64,000 nucleotides of DNA from MPNO01 sp965205995 (lineage in GTDB: Bacteria; Pseudomonadota; Alphaproteobacteria; MPNO01): assembly GCA_965205995.1 (NCBI GenBank), contig OZ242200.1, positions 2,728,001-2,792,000 on the forward strand, read 5' to 3'. The notes beneath the pieces were generated by a model that ran no database searches, was not told the origin of the DNA, and was given only the letters and a program-made list of their open reading frames with translations. Below are positions 49,051-56,578 of this stretch, piece after piece (within the stretch, counting starts at the first letter, position 1; each line of letters opens with the position of its first letter). The translations under genes were made by a program, and so were the position numbers.

Positions 49051-51158
49051 CCTCCCGGTTCCGGCTGGATCTCGATATTGCCGAGCCTGTCGAGACGCGC
49101 CGTCGCCGATGGCGGAACCCAGATCGTCGTCATGTCGCGCTCGATCACCGCGGGTCCGGCGAAATCCGCCCCGGGGGCGAGGGCCGCGAAATCGTGGATC
49201 TCGGCTTCGAGCGGCTGGGCGCCGCGACGATGGACGCGCCGCCTGCCGGTCGGACGGGGACCGGTCGACGCGCCCGCCCGCTCGGCGAATCGTGGCACAT
49301 CGGCGGCGACCACGGCCTCGATGCCGAAGCTGACGATTTCGAGCCCCGCCGCCTGGCGTACCGCGCTGGCGCCGTAGCGCTGCTCGTAGAGCGTCCCGAA
49401 GGCATGCCGCAGCCGGTCGGCGAGGCCCGGCTCGGCGGCGCCGTCGGGAAGATCGAGAGAGATTTCGTTCATCTGGCCGCGATAGCGCATCTCGACGCTG
49501 TAGCGGATCGCGGCATCGTCGGGCGCGAGGCCGCTCGCCGCGAGATCGGCCTCCGCGCGCCGCGCCAGCGCGGCCAAGGACATCCCGGCGACCCGGCGGG
49601 CCGCATCCTCGTCGTCGAGCCCGACCGGGGCGGACAAAGTGTGGGCGTAGACGATGTCGGAAAGCGCGATTCCCAGGGCGGAAAACACCGCCGCGCCATA
49701 GGGCACGATCACGCGGGCGATCCCGAGCCGCATCGCGAGGTCGGCGCAATGCGCGCCGCAGGCCCCACCGTAAGCGAAGAGCGTGAACTGCCGGGGATCG
49801 TTGCCGGTCTCGATGGTGACCTTGCGGATCAAATCCGACATGCGACCGTTGACGACCTCGACGATCCCGGCGGCCGCGTCGGCGACGCCGAGACCGAGCG
49901 GGCGGGCGACGTGGCGGTCGATCGCGGCCGCGGCAAGGTCGGGATCGAGGTGATAGCGGCCGCCGAAAAAACGCTCCGGGTTGACGATGCCGAGCACGAT
50001 CAGCGCATCGGTCACGGTGGGGTATTCGCCGCCGCGCCCGTAAGCGGCGGGGCCGGGATCGGCGCCGGCGCTCTCCGGGCCGACCTTGAGCCGGAAACCG
50101 TCGCTGACCGCGATGCTGCCGCCGCCGGCACCGAGCGTGTCGATGCGTACCGAGCGGGTCAGCACGGGTAGCCCCTGGCCGAGAAACGGGGTGCTGGTGC
50201 GCTCGATCCCGCCGCGGGCGATCAGCCCGACATCGAAGCTGGTGCCGCCCATATCGGCGGTGATCGCGTTGTCGATCCCGAGCGCGCGGCCGAGATGGCG
50301 CGCGGCGACGAGACCGCCGACCGGACCCGAGTTCACCACCGAGACCGCTTCCCGCGCGGCGCCCTCCGGCAGCGCCGTCCCGCCGGACGCGGTCATGATC
50401 TGGATCGGATGGCGCAGACCGTCTTTCGCCAGCCGGTCCTGCAGGCCGGAGATATAGCGCGCGGTCGCCGGCCCCACATGGGCCGCCACCGCGGCGGTCA
50501 CCATGCGCTCGTATTCGCCGATCCGGGGCGCGATCTCGGATGACAGGAAAACCGGCAGGCCGGGCGCGATTTCGGCCGCGATCTGGCGAACCGCCCGCTC
50601 GTGGTCGGGGTGGAGAAAGGACCACAGCAGGCAGACGGCAAGGCTTTCGGCGCCGCCTTCGACCAGGGTCCGGACAGCGTCCGCGATTTCTTCCCCGTCG
50701 ACGGGCGCCAGAACCTCGCCCCCGGCGGCGATGCGCCCCCCGATTCCGCGCACCAGCCGGCGCGAGACCAGCGCCGGCGGCGGCTCGGTATGCAGGAAAT
50801 CCATTGCCTTCGCGTGCGGCAGCCCGCCGACGCGGCCGACCGGTCCGCGCCCGATGACCAGAGTATCCTCGAAACCGCGCGTCGCGATCAGCCCCACTTT
50901 GGCGCCGCTTCGCTGGATCAGCGCGTTGGTCGAAACCGTGGTGCCGTGGGCGAAACGCGCGGTTGCCCCGAGCACCTCGGTCACCGGAAGCTGCGCGTTG
51001 CGGGCGAGGCTCGCAAGGCTCTCGACGGCACCGTCCTCGGGATTGGCCGGGGTCGAGAACGCCTTGTCCACCGTGACCGCGCCGGCGGCGTCGATCTGGA
51101 CAATATCGGTGAACGTGCCCCCGGTATCGACGCCGAGCGAGAGCGGCCCGTATTCCAT
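49047..51158 (-). CDS. Hydantoinase A/oxoprolinase-family protein (HyuA-type)
   Basis: The 703-residue HyuA has DTGGTFTD at 11-18, FAHGTTVSTNALIQRSG, ADMGGTSFDVGLIARGG (with serine in place of the second threonine of GGTT), TLGAGGGSIAVSD and PESAGADPGPAAYGRGG. GRGPVGRVGGLPHAKAMDF stands where others have the aromatic-rich segment. It pairs with the zinc-ribbon HyuB by four-base overlap and begins six bases after the UbiD stop. ATP-dependent activation of a carbonyl or amide is expected. Confidence 0.95.
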   Translation of the reverse strand: MEYGPLSLGVDTGGTFTDIVQIDAAGAVTVDKAFSTPANPEDGAVESLASLARNAQLPVTEVLGATARFAHGTTVSTNALIQRSGAKVGLIATRGFEDTLVIGRGPVGRVGGLPHAKAMDFLHTEPPPALVSRRLVRGIGGRIAAGGEVLAPVDGEEIADAVRTLVEGGAESLAVCLLWSFLHPDHERAVRQIAAEIAPGLPVFLSSEIAPRIGEYERMVTAAVAAHVGPATARYISGLQDRLAKDGLRHPIQIMTASGGTALPEGAAREAVSVVNSGPVGGLVAARHLGRALGIDNAITADMGGTSFDVGLIARGGIERTSTPFLGQGLPVLTRSVRIDTLGAGGGSIAVSDGFRLKVGPESAGADPGPAAYGRGGEYPTVTDALIVLGIVNPERFFGGRYHLDPDLAAAAIDRHVARPLGLGVADAAAGIVEVVNGRMSDLIRKVTIETGNDPRQFTLFAYGGACGAHCADLAMRLGIARVIVPYGAAVFSALGIALSDIVYAHTLSAPVGLDDEDAARRVAGMSLAALARRAEADLAASGLAPDDAAIRYSVEMRYRGQMNEISLDLPDGAAEPGLADRLRHAFGTLYEQRYGASAVRQAAGLEIVSFGIEAVVAADVPRFAERAGASTGPRPTGRRRVHRRGAQPLEAEIHDFAALAPGADFAGPAVIERDMTTIWVPPSATARLDRLGNIEIQPEPGG

Positions 51159-51164
51159 CGCCGT

Positions 51165-52634
51165 CTACAGCTTCTCCAGAAGATGGCCGAACTTCTGGCG
51201 GATCCGGAGTCTCTCCCCGGGGCTGGCTTCGGCGACGGGCGGGAATTCGTCCATCCACTCGAACGGCCGGCAAGCGTCGATCAGCGCACGGCTGTTCATG
51301 TTCTCGCCGGGACGTTTCATCGGGTCGAGCGGGCCGGACCAGGTGCGGCGGATGAAGTCGATATCCTGTTCCGGGTCGCAGCGCGACGCGATCGCCCACA
51401 TCACGTCGTGGACGCTGGTCGGGTCGATGTCGTGGTCGACCACGACCACGAAGCGGCCGAGATAGTTCGCCGCATGGGCACCGGCCGTGAGCAGCAGGGC
51501 CTGGCGCGCGTGGCCCGGGTATTTCTGCTCGATCGAAATGACATTGAACATGCGCCCGCCGCCGAACTCCATGCTCCAGACGCCCTTGACCCCGGGCAGG
51601 CCGGCGCGTTCGACCTGGTCCCAGATCATCGCCGACTTGACCGTGCATTTGGAGAACGAATAGTCGGATGGCGGCCGGCCGGGGCGCGCCATGGTGTGGA
51701 TCGGCTGGTTCCGGTGATAGACCCGGCGCACCTTGACGACATAGTCCTCTCGCTCGGCGCTCGCGTAGTACCCGGTCCACTCCCCGAACGGGCCCTCGAT
51801 GCGCTTCTCGTCGGGCAGGATCTCGCCCTCCAGCACGATCTCCGCCGCGGCCGCCATCGGCAGGCCATGGAGCTCGGTGGCGGTGATGTCGAACGGCACG
51901 CCGCGGTGGCCGCCCGCATGGGCGAATTCCGGCGTCCCCCAGGCCACCTCGTTCGCCGCCGACAGGAACAGCAGCGGATCCTGGCCGACGCTGATCGCGA
52001 CCGGGCATGGCTCGCCCCTGGCGAAATACTTGTCGCGGATCTGGCGCCCGTGCTTGCCGGGCGATATCCAGAGCCCGACCGTGTTCTTGTCATGCACCTG
52101 GACCCGGTAGGTGCCGAGATTGACCCAGCCGTCATCCGGGTCGCGGGTGGTCACCAGATCGCCGGTGCCGAAATAGCGCCCGCCGTCTCCTTCGTGCAGC
52201 AGGGGGACGGGGAACTTGTAGAGATCCACCGCGTCGTCGCGGTCGACATTTTCCATCACCGGGCCGGTATTGAGCTCGCGCGCCGGCAGCGGCTCGAAAT
52301 CCTTCAGCCTGTCCCGATAGCTCTGGACCACGTCGATGGGGTTCTTCGGCCTGGAAAAGCCGAGCGTCATCGCCAGCCGGTTCATCGAATTGGTGGCGCC
52401 CGACAGCACCCGGTAGTCGGAAGCGAAGCCGGGGATGTTCTCGAACAGGATGGCTGGCGGGTTGTCGGGCTTGGCGTGGTAGATCATCTCCGCCACCGAG
52501 CCCATTTCGAGATTCCAGTCGACCCCGTCGACGCGCATCAACTCGCCGAGCGATTCCGCGCGCTCGATCCATTCCCGCAAATCTTCGTGGGGCCGGTCGT
52601 ACTCGCCGTAACCCTTGGTGCCGCCGTCCGCCAT
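51165..52634 (-). CDS. UbiD-family (prenylated-FMN-dependent) decarboxylase
   Basis: The 489-residue protein has the UbiD fold with PVPLLHEGDGGRYFGTGDLVTT, the metal/prFMN region in LGTYRVQVHDKNTVGLW, and RIEGPFGEWTGYY, whose glutamates form the catalytic Glu-Arg-Glu network. VVVVDHDIDPT follows in the third domain. These enzymes reversibly (de)carboxylate aromatic, heteroaromatic or unsaturated acids. They need a UbiX flavin prenyltransferase, which is not in the window. The chosen ATG gives MADGGTKGYGEYD; the frame continues upstream without coding character. It is tightly followed by HyuA. Confidence 0.93.
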   Translation of the reverse strand: MADGGTKGYGEYDRPHEDLREWIERAESLGELMRVDGVDWNLEMGSVAEMIYHAKPDNPPAILFENIPGFASDYRVLSGATNSMNRLAMTLGFSRPKNPIDVVQSYRDRLKDFEPLPARELNTGPVMENVDRDDAVDLYKFPVPLLHEGDGGRYFGTGDLVTTRDPDDGWVNLGTYRVQVHDKNTVGLWISPGKHGRQIRDKYFARGEPCPVAISVGQDPLLFLSAANEVAWGTPEFAHAGGHRGVPFDITATELHGLPMAAAAEIVLEGEILPDEKRIEGPFGEWTGYYASAEREDYVVKVRRVYHRNQPIHTMARPGRPPSDYSFSKCTVKSAMIWDQVERAGLPGVKGVWSMEFGGGRMFNVISIEQKYPGHARQALLLTAGAHAANYLGRFVVVVDHDIDPTSVHDVMWAIASRCDPEQDIDFIRRTWSGPLDPMKRPGENMNSRALIDACRPFEWMDEFPPVAEASPGERLRIRQKFGHLLEKL

Positions 52635-52728
52635 ATCCGGTTTCGTCCCTTCCGCGCTAGTGCCGAGATTCACGCCGGGTTTGTAGCAGAGGAAAAGCCA
52701 TAAACCGAATATCCCCTGCGGTCGGCAG

Positions 52729-53952
52729 CTATCTGTCTTGCATATACCCGGCCGCGACCGTCTCCGGCAGCCGGAACAGGCGCCGCGCGTTCTCGCCGAG
52801 GATCCTGCGCTTGCCGGTGTCGCCAAGGATCGCCAGATCGCCGATCGCTCCCGGCAGGTCCATGTCGGATGCCGGGTAGTTGGAGGCATAGATCAGGCTG
52901 TTGGGCGCGTCGATCGCCCGGTAGGCGGCGGCGAGGGCGTCTTCCCGGTCCGGCACCTCCACCGGGTTCGAGGTGTAGTGCATCTCCCGCATATAGGCGC
53001 CCGGAAGGCGCTTCAGCGTCGGGCATTCCGAACTCCGCATGCGGTATTCGTTGTCGAGCCGCATCATCAGCCAGGGCACCCAGGAAATCCCGGAATCCAT
53101 CCAGATCACGGGCATGCGCGGAAAACGCTCCGGCATGCCGTTCACCACCCAGTTGGTGCAGTGGACGATGTTGTACCATTGCTGCGACAGCGCCTTGACC
53201 GCCATGAACTTGCTCACGTTGCGGAACAGCGGGTCTTCCCAATCGGTACCGCCGTGGAAGGCGATCGGCAGGCCGGTCTCCTCGATCGCCGCGTAGACCG
53301 GCATATAGGCGTTGTCGTGGACCGATTTCTGGCGCAGCGCGGTGACCTGGAACCCGGCGATCCCGGCGCGGCCGGCATAGGCCTCGACCGTCTTGAGGGC
53401 GGCGTCGGGCGCGCTGAACGGGAGCATGATCCAGCCGAGCAGCCTGGGCGAGACCGGCAGGACGCGCTCGGTGAGCCAGCGGTTATAGGCGCCGAGAACC
53501 CCCGCCTCGACCTCGGGCTGGGGGTGCAGCCCCATGATCTGGAGGCCGAACGGCGACAGCGCGGCCACATCGATCCCCATCGCATCCATCGCGCGCAGCG
53601 CGAGCTCGGCGGCGCGGTGGGTGCCGTCGCCGGGGGTGGTCTCGAGGCGGCGCAGGATGTCGCGCGTGATCCGGCCGCCGACATCGTGATAGGCGACGCG
53701 GTCGAGGGGGAAACGCGCCGCCTGCCGGGCCGCGCCCTGGGCGCTCCGCGCGAGCTGCCGGACGATCGGGTCCTCGATCAGCGGGATGATGTCTGTGATC
53801 GATTCCTTCTCGTAGACATGCGCGTCGGCATCGACGACCAGGATGTCGTCGATTCCGGCCTCGGCCCGGCGTCGCGCGTTGGCGAGATGATGGCCGGTGT
53901 GGAAGGTCTCGGCCGTCAGGCCGGGCACCCGCCCGCCGCCCGGAATGTCCAT
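52729..53952 (-). CDS. Amidohydrolase 2 family protein (ACMSD-like)
   Basis: The 407-residue metal-dependent barrel has VVDADAHVYE (DxH, in place of HxH), PIAFHGGTDW, a histidine in IVHCTNWV, and IYASNYPASDMDLPG near the C-terminus where the catalytic aspartate lies. The length is above the usual 330 or so. Members decarboxylate or hydrolyse aromatic and muconic intermediates. It is 26 bases after the SDR stop and 94 before the UbiD start on the same strand. I begin at ATG giving MDIPGGGRV. Confidence 0.88.
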   Translation of the reverse strand: MDIPGGGRVPGLTAETFHTGHHLANARRRAEAGIDDILVVDADAHVYEKESITDIIPLIEDPIVRQLARSAQGAARQAARFPLDRVAYHDVGGRITRDILRRLETTPGDGTHRAAELALRAMDAMGIDVAALSPFGLQIMGLHPQPEVEAGVLGAYNRWLTERVLPVSPRLLGWIMLPFSAPDAALKTVEAYAGRAGIAGFQVTALRQKSVHDNAYMPVYAAIEETGLPIAFHGGTDWEDPLFRNVSKFMAVKALSQQWYNIVHCTNWVVNGMPERFPRMPVIWMDSGISWVPWLMMRLDNEYRMRSSECPTLKRLPGAYMREMHYTSNPVEVPDREDALAAAYRAIDAPNSLIYASNYPASDMDLPGAIGDLAILGDTGKRRILGENARRLFRLPETVAAGYMQDR

Positions 53953-53978
53953 ATCGCGGGTTCCCCGTGTCGCGGGTT

Positions 53979-54767
53979 TCAGTGCATCGACTGGCCGCCA
54001 TCGACATTGATGGTCTGGCCGGTGATGAAGTCGGAGCCGGGCGACATCAGGAACATGACCGCGCCGACCAGGTCGTCGGGAAATTGGTGGCGGCGGATGA
54101 TGCGCCCGGGCGGCGGCTCGTTCTTCTGGGCGTAGTCGCCGGAGGAGGCGACCTGGGTGTCGCTCAGCGTGAAGCCCGGGGTGATCGCGTTGACGCAGAT
54201 ATTGTAGGGGCCGATTTCGGTCGCGAGCGAGCGGGTGAGGCCGATCACCCCGGCCTTGGAGGTCGAGTAGTCGAGACGGTTGGGCGAGCCCAGCCAGAAC
54301 CGCCCGGACGAGATATTGACGATCTTGCCGCCGCCCTGCTCCTTCATCTGCGGCGCCACCGCGCGGCAGCAGACGAAGATGCCGCGCAGATTGACCTCCA
54401 TCACCCGGTCCCAGCGCTCCACGTCGATCTCCATCCAGTCGCCGCGCGGCAGGACGCTCATCAGCGAGGCGTTGTTGAGCAGCCCGTCGATCCGCCCGAA
54501 GCTCTCGATCGCGGTCCGCGCCATGCGCTCGGCCTGGTCGGCATCGCTGACATCGGTCGCGCAGGCCACCGCCTCGCCCCCGGCGGTCCGGATGGCGGCC
54601 ACGGCATCGTCGTTGGCCTCGGCGTCGATGTCGGCGACGACGATTTTGGCGCCGGCCGCGGCCATGCGCTCGCAATAGACCCGGCCGATCCCCTTGCCGC
54701 CGCCGGTGACGATGATCGTCCGGTCGCGGATGCTGAGGAGCGATGCGCTGTCGAACCCGTCTGTCAT
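53979..54767 (-). CDS. Short-chain dehydrogenase/reductase (SDR)
   Basis: The 262-residue classical SDR has TGGGKGIGRVYCERM, NNASLMS, serine in NISSGRFWLG, catalytic YSTSK, and the end FITGQTINVDGG. First gene of the leftward operon leading through the amidohydrolase, UbiD and HyuAB. It is divergent from the small hypothetical gene at 54932, 164 bases away. It probably oxidises an alcohol of the unknown substrate. Confidence 0.92.
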   Translation of the reverse strand: MTDGFDSASLLSIRDRTIIVTGGGKGIGRVYCERMAAAGAKIVVADIDAEANDDAVAAIRTAGGEAVACATDVSDADQAERMARTAIESFGRIDGLLNNASLMSVLPRGDWMEIDVERWDRVMEVNLRGIFVCCRAVAPQMKEQGGGKIVNISSGRFWLGSPNRLDYSTSKAGVIGLTRSLATEIGPYNICVNAITPGFTLSDTQVASSGDYAQKNEPPPGRIIRRHQFPDDLVGAVMFLMSPGSDFITGQTINVDGGQSMH

Positions 54768-54861
54768 GCCTGCCCCGCCGCCGTGATGAATATGAAACCG
54801 GGTCGGACTATCCCGGTTCGGATCGATGGAAGTCTAATGGAATGGCCACCGGAGATCGATC

Positions 54862-54891
54862 TTGATCGGGGAACCCTGCGCTCCGCATAAT
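54862..54891 (+). promoter_or_regulatory. Candidate sigma-70-type promoter
   Basis: TTGATC and CATAAT stand 18 bases apart, matching four and five positions of the consensus. They would start transcription about 35 bases before the ATG of the small membrane-protein gene. It is one of the best matches I found in an intergenic region of this GC-rich window. Confidence 0.45.
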
Positions 54892-54931
54892 GGCGACGGC
54901 ATGCAGTAGGTCCGAGTTCCGCGGAGGGCCG

Positions 54932-55414
54932 ATGATGGACTTCTTCCAGACTTTGTTGCGGCCCGATCGGGAGGAGAACCCGGAACGCGCCGAAATCGCG
55001 CGCGCCGCGAACATCCTGCAGGTCGGCGAGTTCCAGTTCCTCCAGCTCGCCTACCGCGCATGGCATGGCGGGGAGATGCCCGACCAGATGACCGACCGTA
55101 TCTTCGCGTCCTACATGCTCTACAACGAGGTGCCGCACTGGGCGCAGCATTATGCGCGCGAGATCTTGCGGCGCGACGAGGCCAATATCCTGCAGCCCAA
55201 CGACCCGCTCTATCACTGCTACGACGTCGACTACGGCGGCGGCGTTTCCGACGGGCTCAAGCGGTTCTGTCTGGCCGCGAGTCTGGTGGCGATGGTCCTG
55301 GTCTGCGGCGTTCTGGCCGGCCACTTCGCGTCCGGCGAAGGCACCTCGGTCCTTCCCCCCTATTTCGAGAAGGAAGAGATCGCTGCCCGGCCCGTCTTCC
55401 CGCCCCGGCTCTGA
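54932..55414 (+). CDS. Conserved-looking hypothetical protein with one membrane segment
   Basis: The 160-residue protein begins MMDFFQTLLRPDREE and is soluble and helical in its first 110 residues, with many aromatic residues (LQVGEFQFLQLAYRAWHGGEMPDQM). It then has one hydrophobic segment, CLAASLVAMVLVCGVLAG, near the C-terminus. I do not recognise a named family. GGAGGG precedes a double ATG; the first is used here. It is followed nine bases later by another small membrane protein and faces a TPR gene, all near a sodium:solute symporter, hinting at a shared membrane role. Confidence 0.75.
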   Translation: MMDFFQTLLRPDREENPERAEIARAANILQVGEFQFLQLAYRAWHGGEMPDQMTDRIFASYMLYNEVPHWAQHYAREILRRDEANILQPNDPLYHCYDVDYGGGVSDGLKRFCLAASLVAMVLVCGVLAGHFASGEGTSVLPPYFEKEEIAARPVFPPRL

Positions 55415-55423
55415 GGCCGACGA

Positions 55424-55624
55424 ATGTTCGAGTTCGCGGGCGAATACGAAACCGCCGTCAACTGGATATTTCTCGCGGTCACGGCGGTGATCGCGTGGAA
55501 GGGCGTCCGCGCGCGCAACCCCGACGGCAAGGCCGATTTCGTGCACCTCCTGTTCGGCTGCATCGCCGCGGTGTTCTTCATGATGGTGCTTTTCCAGGAC
55601 GTGCTCGGCGTGGTGCGGCTCTAG
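55424..55624 (+). CDS. Small two-segment membrane protein
   Basis: The 66-residue protein has hydrophobic stretches at about 13-27 (VNWIFLAVTAVIAW) and 43-60 (LFGCIAAVFFMMVLF), joined by a charged loop. Function unknown. It begins nine bases after the preceding hypothetical gene and ends six bases before the convergent TPR gene's stop. Codon usage matches its neighbours, supporting that it is real. Confidence 0.65.
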   Translation: MFEFAGEYETAVNWIFLAVTAVIAWKGVRARNPDGKADFVHLLFGCIAAVFFMMVLFQDVLGVVRL

Positions 55625-55630
55625 CCCGGA

Positions 55631-56242
55631 TCAGGGCTTGTACATGCGCTGCTTCTCGTCGATCTCGGGCACGCGAAGGAGGCGTTGCTCGGGCGGCAGT
55701 TGGAGTTGCCGGTCGAGATAGATCGCCCGGTCCCGGGCGGTGGAGGGGCGCGGCGTACCGTAGACGATCTTGTCGAAGAGGCTGGGGCCGGACAGCGCGC
55801 CCTCGTCGATGCGGATCCCCTTGACGTAGTCCTCCAGCGCCGTCCGGTAGCGCCCGGCCCGGTCGTGGACGATGCCGCGATTGGTGTAGGCGGCGGCCAG
55901 AACCGCCCAGCCGGTCCGGTCGTCGTCCTCCAAGGTCTTTTCGAGAAAGCCGATCAGGTAGGTCAACTCGGCGATCGCCTCGGCCTCGCGTTCCGCCTTG
56001 ATATGGACCAGAGCACGCCCCATCAGCGCGCCCCGGTGATTGGGCAGCTCGGCGAGCGCCTTGTCGAAGCTCGCCATCGCCTCGTCGAGCTTGTCTTCGC
56101 CCAGCCGGATGTCGCCCTGGCGGGTGTAGTAGTCCCCGGGAGCCTGGTTGGTGAACAGCTCGATCGCCGTCCAGACCGAGAACATCGCGAAGGTCACGAT
56201 GGCGCATATAACGACGAAGCGCTTGAGGACGCGGCGGTTCAT
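55631..56242 (-). CDS. Membrane-anchored TPR-like protein
   Basis: The 203-residue protein has an N-terminal membrane anchor (VVICAIVTFAMFSVWTAIELF). Tetratricopeptide-like helices follow: GDYYTRQGDIRLGEDKLDEA, MASFDKALAELPNHRGALMG, and AYTNRGIVHDRAGRYRTALE. Such proteins scaffold other proteins on the periplasmic side. The start overlaps the stop of the two-segment membrane protein upstream (ATGA), so they are one unit. The longer upstream frame is arginine-rich and rejected. Confidence 0.82.
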   Translation of the reverse strand: MNRRVLKRFVVICAIVTFAMFSVWTAIELFTNQAPGDYYTRQGDIRLGEDKLDEAMASFDKALAELPNHRGALMGRALVHIKAEREAEAIAELTYLIGFLEKTLEDDDRTGWAVLAAAYTNRGIVHDRAGRYRTALEDYVKGIRIDEGALSGPSLFDKIVYGTPRPSTARDRAIYLDRQLQLPPEQRLLRVPEIDEKQRMYKP

Positions 56243-56478
56243 CCAGCGTCGCGGAACAGCCAGGCGACGTAGCCATAGGCGAAGACAAGGCACAGGAGCG
56301 CGCTGGTCGCCGAGGCTCGCCTGTGCAGCCGCTGCCGCCGCTCCGCGTCCTCCTCGCCGTCGCGCTCGGCGCGACGGACATTCAGCACCCAGATCAGCCG
56401 CCGCACCGGGAAGAACAGTGCGAGCGCCATCGCGAGGGTCCAGAGAAGCGCGTAATCGGCCGTGAAAATCTCAGCCAT
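56239..56478 (-). CDS. Small two-segment membrane protein
   Basis: The 79-residue protein has membrane segments at about 9-30 and 57-74 with a strongly charged middle (NVRRAERDGEEDAERRQRLHRR). Function unknown. Its stop overlaps the TPR gene's start by four bases. It lies 100 bases downstream of the symporter on the same strand, separated from it by a terminator hairpin. Confidence 0.72.
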   Translation of the reverse strand: MAEIFTADYALLWTLAMALALFFPVRRLIWVLNVRRAERDGEEDAERRQRLHRRASATSALLCLVFAYGYVAWLFRDAG

Positions 56479-56529
56479 GGTCCTGCGTCTTCGCGCCCGC
56501 CGCCGGTTCGCACGGGGGGGAAAGGAAAA

Positions 56530-56554
56530 GGGGGAAGGGCCAGGCCCTTCCCCC
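56530..56554 (-). terminator. Intrinsic terminator after the sodium:solute symporter
   Basis: A perfect 12-bp inverted repeat (GGGGGAAGGGCC / GGCCCTTCCCCC) with a one-base centre is followed on the minus strand by CTTTTCCTTT. It lies 24 bases after the symporter stop. Confidence 0.7.
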
Positions 56555-56578
56555 AGGGATCGTCAGTCGGACTCGGAC

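Noticed and set aside
46894..52008. A 1,704-codon open frame on the minus strand that could look like a giant fusion ending in HyuB
   Set aside because: Upstream of 49050 the translation is Arg/Pro/Ala-rich and overlaps HyuA and UbiD, which have clear family motifs in another frame. Lack of stops is a GC-bias artefact.
52729..54675. A 648-codon frame suggesting a longer amidohydrolase
   Set aside because: Upstream of 53952 it is a shadow of the SDR gene, which has intact catalytic motifs in its own frame.
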